DNA of 7,059 nt from an uncultured Phycisphaerae bacterium. GTDB lineage: Bacteria; Planctomycetota; Phycisphaerae; Sedimentisphaerales; Anaerohalosphaeraceae. The notes beneath the pieces were generated by a model. The model had not been told where the DNA came from. It saw nothing but the letters and a program-made list of their open reading frames with translations, and made no database searches. The position numbers were made by a program, and so were the translations under genes. Location: NCBI GenBank assembly GCA_937995495.1, contig CALKKA010000142.1, forward strand, positions 1 through 7,059. Reading direction: 5' to 3'. Shown here piece by piece: positions 1-5,760 of the stretch; position 1 is the first letter of the stretch, and each line of letters begins with the position of its first letter.

Positions 1-2
1 AA

Positions 3-1454
3 TTCTTTCAAAAAAGCCTTCAAATAGAATCCGGTCCTCTCATTGAAGACACTTATGTGCGTCATCAGGACGGACATGATATTCCCGTTCGTATCAGCAC
101 CTCGCTCATCAGGTTCGACAACAAGCAACTCATCCTGGGCATTTTCAGCGATATCTCCGAAGAAAAAGAAATGCTGCTGAAACTCAAAGCCAGCGAAGAG
201 CGTTTCAAACGTTTAGCGGAGGCTTCGTTTGAGGCGATCCTAATTCACAAAGACGGTCATGTGATCGACGTCAACCAAAATTTTGTTGACCTGCATGGGT
301 ATACATTGGAAGAACTGCAAACAATGAACGTGATGGAGTTGATTGCTCCCGACTATCATGACATCATCGAGGAAAAAATGGCTTCCGGTTTCGAAGATGC
401 TTATGAGGTCGTTGGCCTTCGGAAAGACGGTTCCGCGTTTCCTCTTGAGATCCAGGCCAAGTCAGCAATCCTCAACAACCAAAATGTCAGGATCGCCACC
501 GGCAGAGACCTGAGCCCTGTGAAACGGCAGCAACAGAAACTCATCCACAGTGAAGCTCGTTTTAAACAGTTGGCGGATGCTTCACTCGAGGGGATTATTA
601 TCCATGACCTGGACAATCACATTATCGATGTCAACCCACAACTGCTGGATATGTACGGCTATACATCTGAAGAACTTAACAAAATTCCCATGATGGAAAT
701 GGTCGCACCGCAAAGCCGTGACATTGTTGAAGAAAAAATCAGCTCCGGATACTTTAAAATCTACCAGACTTATGGAATGAAAAAAGACGGCACATTTTTC
801 CCTGTAATGGTGCATTGCAAAGAAGCTATCCAAGACAACAAACCCATTCGGATCGTCTCGCTGTATGACCTGACCGAACAAGAAGTACTTAAACAAAAGT
901 TGTCGGAAAGCGAAGCAAAATACCGCGAGCTTTACAGGAGTGCCCGGGCCTGCTTGTTCCGGACCCGCATCAGTGACGGACGGTTGTTGGATTGCAGTCG
1001 AGCCACCACACGCCTGTTTGGCTATGCTAATGAAGCCGAAGCAAAAAATGGCTTCTCGGTCACAGATACCTATGTGAACCCTCAGCAAAGAAAGGACCTG
1101 ATAGAGACCTTAAAGAAAGAAAGACGGGTCCATAATTATGAGATGCAGCTTAAACGCGAAGACGGTTCCACCTTCTGGGTCGCACTGTCGGCGGAGATTT
1201 TCCCTGAGAAGGACATCATCGAAGGAGCGATGCAGGATATCACGGTCACTAAAGTCCTGAGCAAAACTGAAAAAGATGTTCTCAATCAACTCATGCAGGG
1301 CATGAGTAATAAGGAGATCGCTTATAAGACGGATCGCTCTGTCCGCACGATTGAAGACCACCGGGCTCACATCATGCAAAAACTCGGTGTGGATAACATC
1401 GTCGATCTGGCCCAAAAGGCGTTAAAGCTACCCAATCATGGCAGCCAAGAATAA
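3..1454 (+). CDS. Multi-PAS sensor-regulator with C-terminal LuxR-type HTH (5'-partial)
   Basis: This is the 3' part of a soluble sensory transcription regulator. The frame is open to the left edge: 18 codons precede the GTG at 57, which is an internal Val inside a PAS domain (TYVRHQDG), so the start lies outside the window. Domains in order: the end of PAS-1 (to about 170, ending FSDISEEKE), PAS-2 (about 189-530), PAS-3 (about 549-890), PAS-4 (about 906-1250) and a LuxR/GerE helix-turn-helix (about 1258-1430). The HTH shows LSKTEKDVLNQL, the recognition-helix core GMSNKEIA and then VRTIEDHRAHIMQKLGV, all typical of GerE. No membrane segment, histidine kinase domain or receiver domain is visible. 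PAS domains usually bind small ligands or haem/flavin, or mediate dimers; the ligand here cannot be told. PAS-2 and PAS-3 are strikingly alike and look like a tandem duplication. The domain architecture is secure; the target genes are unknown. Confidence 0.9.
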   Translation, partial: FFQKSLQIESGPLIEDTYVRHQDGHDIPVRISTSLIRFDNKQLILGIFSDISEEKEMLLKLKASEERFKRLAEASFEAILIHKDGHVIDVNQNFVDLHGYTLEELQTMNVMELIAPDYHDIIEEKMASGFEDAYEVVGLRKDGSAFPLEIQAKSAILNNQNVRIATGRDLSPVKRQQQKLIHSEARFKQLADASLEGIIIHDLDNHIIDVNPQLLDMYGYTSEELNKIPMMEMVAPQSRDIVEEKISSGYFKIYQTYGMKKDGTFFPVMVHCKEAIQDNKPIRIVSLYDLTEQEVLKQKLSESEAKYRELYRSARACLFRTRISDGRLLDCSRATTRLFGYANEAEAKNGFSVTDTYVNPQQRKDLIETLKKERRVHNYEMQLKREDGSTFWVALSAEIFPEKDIIEGAMQDITVTKVLSKTEKDVLNQLMQGMSNKEIAYKTDRSVRTIEDHRAHIMQKLGVDNIVDLAQKALKLPNHGSQE

Positions 1455-1712
1455 AGATTTTATCCCTATTTCACATAAATTGTTCCTATTTTTTTAAAAA
1501 CCCCGTAATATCCACGATTGTACCCCACGCAATATCCTGATAGATTTATATGAGAGGATTTTGAGGATGGAAAAGTGAATGCCCGCATTATTTTACCATT
1601 CATGAGGTTCCTTCCATTAATCGTCCGTGTTTTCCGGGCAGGGAGAGCTTTAAAGTTGTATTTGGCGGCAGAGGGAAGCAGCGTTCTTTAAAACTTGGAC
1701 TTCATTTTCACA

Positions 1713-1739
1713 GGAGAAAAGCAACAACCACTTTTTTCC
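1713..1739 (+). other. Hairpin with U-rich 3' arm
   Basis: GGAGAAAAG at 1713-1721 pairs with CTTTTTTCC at 1731-1739 at eight of nine positions, around a nine-base loop. It is the first of three consecutive hairpins before the 1815 T-run. It could be part of a small RNA or a weak upstream terminator. Confidence 0.4.
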
Positions 1740-1746
1740 AGTGTAT

Positions 1747-1779
1747 TGAGTAAAGGGAAGCCATAGACTTTTTTACTCA
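1747..1779 (+). other. Perfect 8-bp hairpin upstream of the terminator
   Basis: TGAGTAAA at 1747-1754 is exactly complementary to TTTACTCA at 1772-1779. An inner AAG/CTT pairing (1758-1760 with 1768-1770) extends the stem past a small internal loop. It is followed by TTTT at 1780-1783. It lies directly before the GC-rich terminator and may act with it as a tandem terminator or as a stable RNA element. Confidence 0.5.
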
Positions 1780-1785
1780 TTTTGT

Positions 1786-1820
1786 GAGCCGGGCCCCATA
1801 GGGGAGAGCCCGGCTTTTTT
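1786..1820 (+). terminator. Rho-independent terminator
   Basis: GCCGGGC at 1788-1794 pairs perfectly with GCCCGGC at 1808-1814. Additional C/G pairing is possible inside the loop (1795-1797 with 1802-1804). A run of six T follows at 1815-1820. This is a textbook intrinsic terminator on the plus strand. It insulates the hydrogenase-protease gene from transcription coming from the PAS regulator or from a small RNA in the gap. Confidence 0.88.
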
Positions 1821-1844
1821 ATTCCATCGGCTCCTCAATTCTTC

Positions 1845-1850
1845 TATAAT
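1845..1850 (+). promoter_or_regulatory. Probable -10 box for the hydrogenase maturation protease gene
   Basis: A perfect TATAAT lies 25 bases after the terminator T-run and 50 bases before the TTG start, in the context ATTCTTCTATAAT. No good -35 is seen at 16-18 bases (best ATTCCA at 1821-1826, 18-base spacing). The same context, ATTTTTCTATAAT, precedes the next gene. Confidence 0.55.
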
Positions 1851-1886
1851 CCGCATAACAACACAAAATCCATGCTCTTAACCCAT

Positions 1887-1893
1887 AAGGAAG
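1887..1893 (+). promoter_or_regulatory. Ribosome binding site that selects the TTG start
   Basis: AAGGAAG ends seven bases before the TTG at 1901. An in-frame TAA at 1886-1888 rules out any earlier start, and the next in-frame ATG (codon 19) lies inside the conserved nickel-binding loop. The TTG is therefore the only sensible start. Confidence 0.8.
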
Positions 1894-1900
1894 TCGATCA

Positions 1901-2395
1901 TTGGCAATAGGAAAGATCAAACCCATCATCGTCATTGGCCTGGGGAACCCACTGATGGCCGATGAGGGCGTCGGCATTGTGCTCATCGAGGAACTGGCCC
2001 AACTGGCCGCCGCAGGCAAACTGCCGTCTGAGAATATCGAATATCACGATGGCGGCACCGGCGGGATGTACCTGCTGCACTCGATCGCCGAACGCCAAAA
2101 GGTTGTCCTCATTGACTGCTGTCTGATGGGGACCGCACCGGGCACGCTTAAACGGTTCACCCCCGACGATGTCAACAGTGTGAAGCAGATGGCCCACTTG
2201 TCCCTGCACGAAGTCGATATCCTCAATGTCATCAAAATGGCCAAGCAGATCGGTCAATGCCCGGATGAAATCATCATTTTTGGCATCGAACCGTTGAAAA
2301 TCGAAGCTCAGATGCATCTTAACGACACCCTCGGAGCTAAAATCCCGGACTATCTTGATGCCATCAGAAAAGAAATCGAACACCTCAATCGCTGA
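1901..2395 (+). CDS. [NiFe]-hydrogenase maturation endopeptidase (HycI/HybD/HyaD family)
   Basis: It removes the C-terminal extension from a [NiFe]-hydrogenase large-subunit precursor after nickel insertion, the last step of large-subunit maturation, in the cytoplasm. The 164-residue length is normal for the family. The N-terminal motif GLGNPLMADEGVG (residues 13-25) is diagnostic. The three nickel-sensing ligands known from E. coli HybD (Glu16, Asp62, His93) correspond to Glu22, Asp72 (in IDCCLMGTAPG) and His103. The 31-residue gap between the Asp and His is the same in both. The start is TTG, supported by AAGGAAG upstream. It has its own TATAAT box behind a terminator, so it probably starts a transcript. 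No hydrogenase subunit gene is visible, so the substrate must be encoded elsewhere or beyond the window. The family is secure; which hydrogenase it matures cannot be told, so no gene symbol is given. Confidence 0.92.
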   Translation: MAIGKIKPIIVIGLGNPLMADEGVGIVLIEELAQLAAAGKLPSENIEYHDGGTGGMYLLHSIAERQKVVLIDCCLMGTAPGTLKRFTPDDVNSVKQMAHLSLHEVDILNVIKMAKQIGQCPDEIIIFGIEPLKIEAQMHLNDTLGAKIPDYLDAIRKEIEHLNR

Positions 2396-2439
2396 GAACA
2401 GAATCGAATTTTCCAGTAGAATTTGTCTTCTCATTTTTC

Positions 2440-2445
2440 TATAAT
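2440..2445 (+). promoter_or_regulatory. Probable -10 box for the DRTGG/P-loop gene
   Basis: A perfect TATAAT lies 45 bases after the protease stop, in the context ATTTTTCTATAAT. The -35 region at 17 bases (TAGAAT, 2417-2422) matches poorly. Transcription would begin near 2452 and give a leader of about 57 bases. It suggests the gene can be expressed independently of the protease gene, although no terminator separates them. Confidence 0.5.
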
Positions 2446-2476
2446 GACAGCGTCGTTTCCGCTGCCGGCGGAATAA

Positions 2477-2512
2477 ATGAGTCTTGTGTTTAATTTTTGG
2501 TCATCATTATGA
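2477..2512 (+). CDS. Possible 11-codon leader ORF overlapping the next start as ATGA
   Basis: ATG at 2477 opens a frame for MSLVFNFWSSL that ends at TGA 2510-2512, overlapping the ATG of the following gene (2509-2511) in the classic ATGA coupling arrangement. A GGCGGA at 2467-2472 lies four bases upstream and could serve as a weak Shine-Dalgarno. The large gene has no obvious Shine-Dalgarno of its own, so translational coupling through this short ORF is plausible. An ORF this short can occur by chance. It is not a known leader peptide to me. Confidence 0.3.
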   Translation: MSLVFNFWSSL

Positions 2513-3591
2513 AGCCTCTCTATATCGGTGCAACACTCAAAGATTGCGGCAAGACATCTGTCAGTTTGGGTCTGATGCAGATGCTCAAGGCCAGAGGCCT
2601 GGATCCGGGCTACTGCAAACCCGTCGGCCAGCATTATGTCCGCTACCATGAAAAAAATATCGACGAAGACGGTGTCCTGTTCCATCAGGTCTTCGACCTG
2701 AAAGATGAACCGTACTACCTGAGCCCCATCGCCATTGAGCGAGGCTTTACACGCAAATTTATCAACAACCCCGATGTCGCGCCGATGGAAAAAGAGATCG
2801 TTCGATGCCATCAGGAATTGCTTAAAAAACATCCCATGGTCATCATTGAGGGGACGGGGCACGCCGGCGTCGGCAGTTGTTTCGGTCTGTCCAATGCCCG
2901 GGTCGCCGAACTGCTCGACGCCAAAGTCGTCATTGTCACTTCCGGCGGTATCGGACGCCCTATCGACGAAATCGCTTTGAGTCTGGCCCTGTTCGCTGAC
3001 CATGATGTGGAAGTCATCGGGGTGATCTTAAATAAGGTGCTTCCTGAAAAATATGACGCCATCAAAGAGACCGTTGGCAAGGGCCTTAAACTGATCGGCA
3101 CCCGGCTGATTGGGGCCCTCCCCTACGACCGAACCCTGACGACCTTTACGGTCGGTCAGTTGGCCGAGGAATTCAATTATCAGGTTTTCTGCGGCGCTGA
3201 TGCGCTGTCCAATGTCATCGAAGATACCGTCATCGCGGCGATGGCGCCGCAGAATGTCCTGCAGCGCATCAATACCAATACGCTGGTCATCACGCCCGGC
3301 GACCGTATCGATAACATCCTCGTGTCCCTGCTGGTCCTCTCCAAAGACACCACCAACGGCGGGCTGATCCTGACCGGTGGGTTTGAGCCCCATCCGATGA
3401 TCGAACCGTTGCTCAAAAGCAGTGGAATCCCCGTCCTGATGAGCAATGAAAGCACTTTTAAGGTCAGCGCCCGAATGAAGGATCTGGGCTTTAAGATTCG
3501 TTCCCGCGATACGGCTAAGGTTCAGCGGTTGCGACAACTCGTTGAGGAGAATGTCGACACGCAAGTCATCCAAGACACCCTGAATTCCTAA
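2509..3591 (+). CDS. P-loop (BioD-like) and DRTGG-domain protein related to the phosphotransacetylase N-terminal region
   Basis: This 360-residue protein has an N-terminal BioD/CobQ-type P-loop NTPase domain and a C-terminal DRTGG domain, the layout of the non-catalytic N-terminal region of long phosphotransacetylases such as E. coli Pta. The P-loop is GATLKDCGKTS near residue 6. It is followed by KPVGQ (about residue 37) and by IEGTGHAGVG and VIVTSGGIGRPIDE in the first 160 residues. The DRTGG-like part spans about residues 245-345 and contains LVITPGDR and LILTGG. The Pta catalytic domain is absent: the protein ends soon after the DRTGG domain, with no frameshift, so it is a stand-alone form. 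In Pta this region is regulatory; a free-standing copy may regulate or sense, and its substrate is unknown. I prefer ATG 2509 over an in-frame TTG at 2497 because homology begins at KPLYIGAT. It follows the hydrogenase protease by 113 bases. Confidence 0.82.
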   Translation: MKPLYIGATLKDCGKTSVSLGLMQMLKARGLDPGYCKPVGQHYVRYHEKNIDEDGVLFHQVFDLKDEPYYLSPIAIERGFTRKFINNPDVAPMEKEIVRCHQELLKKHPMVIIEGTGHAGVGSCFGLSNARVAELLDAKVVIVTSGGIGRPIDEIALSLALFADHDVEVIGVILNKVLPEKYDAIKETVGKGLKLIGTRLIGALPYDRTLTTFTVGQLAEEFNYQVFCGADALSNVIEDTVIAAMAPQNVLQRINTNTLVITPGDRIDNILVSLLVLSKDTTNGGLILTGGFEPHPMIEPLLKSSGIPVLMSNESTFKVSARMKDLGFKIRSRDTAKVQRLRQLVEENVDTQVIQDTLNS

Positions 3592-3602
3592 ATCTTCCCT
3601 GA

Positions 3603-3631
3603 CGCCTCTATTTCATTAAGGCGATTATTTT
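3603..3631 (+). terminator. Weak terminator-like hairpin between convergent genes
   Basis: CGCCT at 3603-3607 pairs with AGGCG at 3619-3623 around an 11-base loop, followed by ATTATTTT at 3624-3631. It lies just after the DRTGG gene stop and overlaps the last codons of threonine synthase on the other strand. The stem is short, so this is tentative. No better terminator is visible for either convergent transcript. Confidence 0.25.
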
Positions 3632-4954
3632 CTGGAGGTCGTTTTCAACCTGTACAGGTGGATTGCTGAATTCCCGGCCCATCTTGCTGTGATAGTTAAC
3701 AGTCGCATCGGGATCTTTTAGCAGATGTCCAGTCAGCACACACGCCGTGCGAGCATCTTTATCAATCGTACCCTCGGCCAGCAGGTGTTTGAGTCCGGCG
3801 ATGGTCGCTGCTGAAGCCGGTTCACAGCCGAGACCATAGGCTCCGATCTGGGCTTTGGCGTCAAGGATTTCCTCATCGGTTACATCCAGCACTACGCCAT
3901 CGCAGACATCCAATGCTCGCAGGCATTTTTTCAGATTCACCGGACGGGAGATCTCAATCGCCGAGGCAATGGTATCGGCACGGTAGTGGGTCGCATCTAA
4001 ATTGGCGTAATAGGCATCGATGACCTGTTGATCGACATCCCCATTGTTCCAACGCAGTCCCTTGTCGTTGACCAATTCGGTCAGGGTGTTAGCACCGGTG
4101 GCGTTAATGACGGCCAGACGCGGTACGCGGTCGATCAGCCCGAGTGCTTTCAGTTCGGCGAATGCCTTCCCGAAGGAGCTGCTGTTGCCCAGATTGCCGC
4201 CGGGAACGATGATCCAGTCCGGGACTTCCCAGCCGAGGCCCTCGATGATCCGCAGCATAATTGTCTTTTGGCCTTCCAGCCGGAATGGGTTGAGCGAGTT
4301 CACCAGATAGATTTTTAGTTCGGTACAGACATCCTGTACCTGCCGCATGCAATCGTCAAAATCGCCGGCAACCTGGATGGTATGTCCGCCGTAATCCATG
4401 GCCTGGCTGAGCTTTCCATATGCGATCTTGCCCTCGCCGATGAAAACGGTCGCCTTGATGTTGCTGCTGTGAGCGTACAGGGCCATTGAGGCGGAAGTAT
4501 TGCCGGTGGAGGCACACGCGCTGGCGGAGGCGCCAACCATGCTCGCATGGCTGAACGCGGCCGTCATACCGTTATCTTTAAACGAACCGGACGGATTCAT
4601 CCCTTCGTATTGCAGAAACAGTGATCGCGGGTTCATCCCCAGATCCTGAGCGAGTCCGCAGGCGGGCTGCAACAGTGTCTGGCCTTCGCCGACACTGACT
4701 TTGTGCTCATCGGCGCAAAAACTGATCAGTTCACGAAATCGCCATACGCCTGAAAAATCCAACCGATTGCTCCGAGTGGTCCAACGGTTCGCGAAATCAC
4801 TGAGCTTTTTGGGAACTTCGATCGCCTCCCAGTTGTACCGTACATCAAGCAGGTCGCCGCACTGCGGACACTTGAAGAGTACCTGGCGGCTATCGAATTC
4901 ACTGCGGCATTGAGGATTGATACACTGTTGGAATGCCTGGTCTTTTGTGTCCAT
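3608..4954 (-). CDS. thrC: Threonine synthase
   Basis: This PLP enzyme converts O-phospho-L-homoserine to L-threonine and phosphate, the last step of threonine synthesis. It has 448 residues. The N-terminus has a zinc-ribbon-like pair, C11-x4-C16 and C29-x2-C32, as in the archaeal and bacterial threonine synthases that carry this extension. The fold-type II core follows: the NPSGSFKDNGM motif with the PLP-binding Lys126, the substrate loop STGNTSAS (149-156), the phosphate-cup glycine loop PGGNLGN (251-257) and GCEPASAAT near 376-384. ATG at 4954 lies four bases after the stop of the HAD gene, so it is the third gene of the minus-strand operon. The Shine-Dalgarno is weak (AGAAAG), which fits coupling to the upstream gene. 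Cysteate synthase and other fold-type II homologues are less likely given the full motif set. Confidence 0.93.
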   Translation of the reverse strand: MDTKDQAFQQCINPQCRSEFDSRQVLFKCPQCGDLLDVRYNWEAIEVPKKLSDFANRWTTRSNRLDFSGVWRFRELISFCADEHKVSVGEGQTLLQPACGLAQDLGMNPRSLFLQYEGMNPSGSFKDNGMTAAFSHASMVGASASACASTGNTSASMALYAHSSNIKATVFIGEGKIAYGKLSQAMDYGGHTIQVAGDFDDCMRQVQDVCTELKIYLVNSLNPFRLEGQKTIMLRIIEGLGWEVPDWIIVPGGNLGNSSSFGKAFAELKALGLIDRVPRLAVINATGANTLTELVNDKGLRWNNGDVDQQVIDAYYANLDATHYRADTIASAIEISRPVNLKKCLRALDVCDGVVLDVTDEEILDAKAQIGAYGLGCEPASAATIAGLKHLLAEGTIDKDARTACVLTGHLLKDPDATVNYHSKMGREFSNPPVQVENDLQKIIALMK

Positions 4955-4958
4955 CGTG

Positions 4959-5756
4959 TTATCTTTCTATCGAAACGGTTTGTTCTTTTGTTGTTGGTTG
5001 CTGTGAAGGCGAAATTTTACATGTCCGACGGATCAGACCGGGGAGTTCGGAGATCATTGTTATCTGCTGGGTGTCAGCGGGAATTTTTACCTTTTCGTTC
5101 GTATAGGCTTTTTTCAAGACCGGCAACATCCCTGCCGCAAGTGATCCCTTCACATCATTATCGACGCGGTCTCCCACATAAATGGTTCGCTCCGCGTCAA
5201 TATTCATCTTCCGGGCGACATCCTGAAAGATCCGAACATCCGGCTTGCGATAATCAAAATCGTACGAGTAGAAACGCTCCGGCAAAAACTGTAACAGCCC
5301 CTCATTTTCCAGATGCCGTTCAAGGCAACACTTGTGAACAAAGGTGTTAGACAGCAAGCCGACTTTAAGCCCCATATCGCCAAGTTCCTTCAAGGCATTG
5401 ACGGTCCCCGCTTCGACCTGACCGACTTCGCTCAACCCCTGATACCATCGCCAATTAAGTTCTTCCCACTGTGCTTCGTCCATTTGGAAATTCCTCTTAC
5501 GGCCATAGCCCTTGAGCAATTCCAGAGAGTCAAAATCATCGCCGGTGGTCCAGGACCGAAACAGATTCCAGCGGATGCCCCAAGTGTGGAAAAAGCGGTA
5601 CAATCGGAAAGCGTGTACCGGCTGAGATTGTTCTTTTAGGAAGTCGTAAGAATCGCGCAGCGCCTTATCAAAAAGAATCGCTCTGTCCAACCTGCCAAAG
5701 TTCAGCAGGGTTTCGCCCAAGTCAAAGATAACCGCTTCGATCTGCCGTTTGCTCAC
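4959..5756 (-). CDS. HAD-superfamily hydrolase (phosphatase-like), substrate unknown
   Basis: This 265-residue cytoplasmic haloacid-dehalogenase-superfamily protein has all four motifs. Motif I is FDLGETL with nucleophile Asp12; the usual second Asp (+2) is Gly14. Motif II is LLSNT with Ser136. Motif III is Lys171 in YRKPD. Motif IV is VGDRVDND with Asp196. A helical cap (C1 type) lies between motifs I and II (about 20-115), with an aromatic-rich stretch around 50-70. The +2 Gly occurs in some HAD phosphatases and does not rule out phosphatase activity. After the last core strand it has a polar tail of about 25 residues. The start is GTG at 5756, preceded by GAGGT inside the end of the upstream gene. 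Gaps of four bases on both sides put it inside one operon with threonine synthase. A role with a phosphorylated amino-acid-pathway metabolite is possible but inferred from position only. Confidence 0.85.
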   Translation of the reverse strand: MSKRQIEAVIFDLGETLLNFGRLDRAILFDKALRDSYDFLKEQSQPVHAFRLYRFFHTWGIRWNLFRSWTTGDDFDSLELLKGYGRKRNFQMDEAQWEELNWRWYQGLSEVGQVEAGTVNALKELGDMGLKVGLLSNTFVHKCCLERHLENEGLLQFLPERFYSYDFDYRKPDVRIFQDVARKMNIDAERTIYVGDRVDNDVKGSLAAGMLPVLKKAYTNEKVKIPADTQQITMISELPGLIRRTCKISPSQQPTTKEQTVSIER

Positions 5757-5760
5757 AATG

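Larger units (their letters stand above)
1541..1822 (+). ncRNA. Candidate small structured RNA or structured 3' UTR
   Basis: This stretch ends in a strong rho-independent terminator but lies 330 bases downstream of the preceding stop codon. That is long for a simple 3' UTR and suggests an independent transcript. Local stems are TGCCCG/CGGGCA (1580-1585/1635-1640), TTTAAAG/CTTTAAA (1649-1655/1686-1692), a hairpin at 1713-1739 and one at 1747-1779. A weak upstream promoter-like pair is TTGTAC at 1518-1523 and TAGATT at 1541-1546 with 17-base spacing; it matches consensus poorly. I recognise no Rfam family by eye: tmRNA, RNase P, 6S, SRP and common riboswitch cores were considered and not found. 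The 5' end is a guess. Confidence 0.3.
1455..1900. other. 446-base intergenic region without a convincing protein gene
   Basis: The first part is AT-rich, with a run of T then A near 1488-1500 and two copies of a CCTATTT-containing motif exactly 20 bases apart (1461-1472 and 1481-1492). The middle (about 1576-1700) has several possible short stems: TGAATG 1576-1581 with CATTCA 1597-1602, TGCCCG 1580-1585 with CGGGCA 1635-1640, and TTTAAAG 1649-1655 with CTTTAAA 1686-1692. The first two share bases and exclude each other. The right part (1713-1820) has three hairpins in series, ending in a terminator. The last 80 bases hold a TATAAT box and the ribosome binding site of the next gene. Only mini-ORFs under ten codons are present. 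Confidence 0.7.

Noticed and set aside
57..59. GTG as the start of the PAS-LuxR gene
   Set aside because: The frame is open for 18 codons upstream to the window edge, and the GTG falls within a conserved PAS strand (TYVRHQDG), so it is an internal valine.
1550..1605. Three consecutive mini-ORFs (ATG 1550, 1567, 1579)
   Set aside because: They have four, three and eight codons, lack properly spaced Shine-Dalgarno sites and sit in a region with RNA-like structure; chance is the simplest explanation.
1661..1690. SRP (4.5S) RNA core, because of GGGAAGCAGCG at 1673-1683
   Set aside because: The other strand of the conserved SRP hairpin (CAGG...CC before a GGAA tetraloop) is missing, so the match is probably chance.
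1741..1797. Cyclic di-GMP riboswitch, because of GGGAAGCCATAGAC
   Set aside because: The diagnostic GCAAA-containing loops and the tetraloop-receptor arrangement are not present.
2497..2499. TTG as the start of the DRTGG/P-loop gene
   Set aside because: It adds only four non-conserved residues, has no Shine-Dalgarno, and ATG 2509 begins exactly where family similarity starts.
2431..3003. Minus-strand reading frames opposite the DRTGG gene
   Set aside because: They are shadows created by codon bias of the plus-strand P-loop gene, which carries clear motifs.
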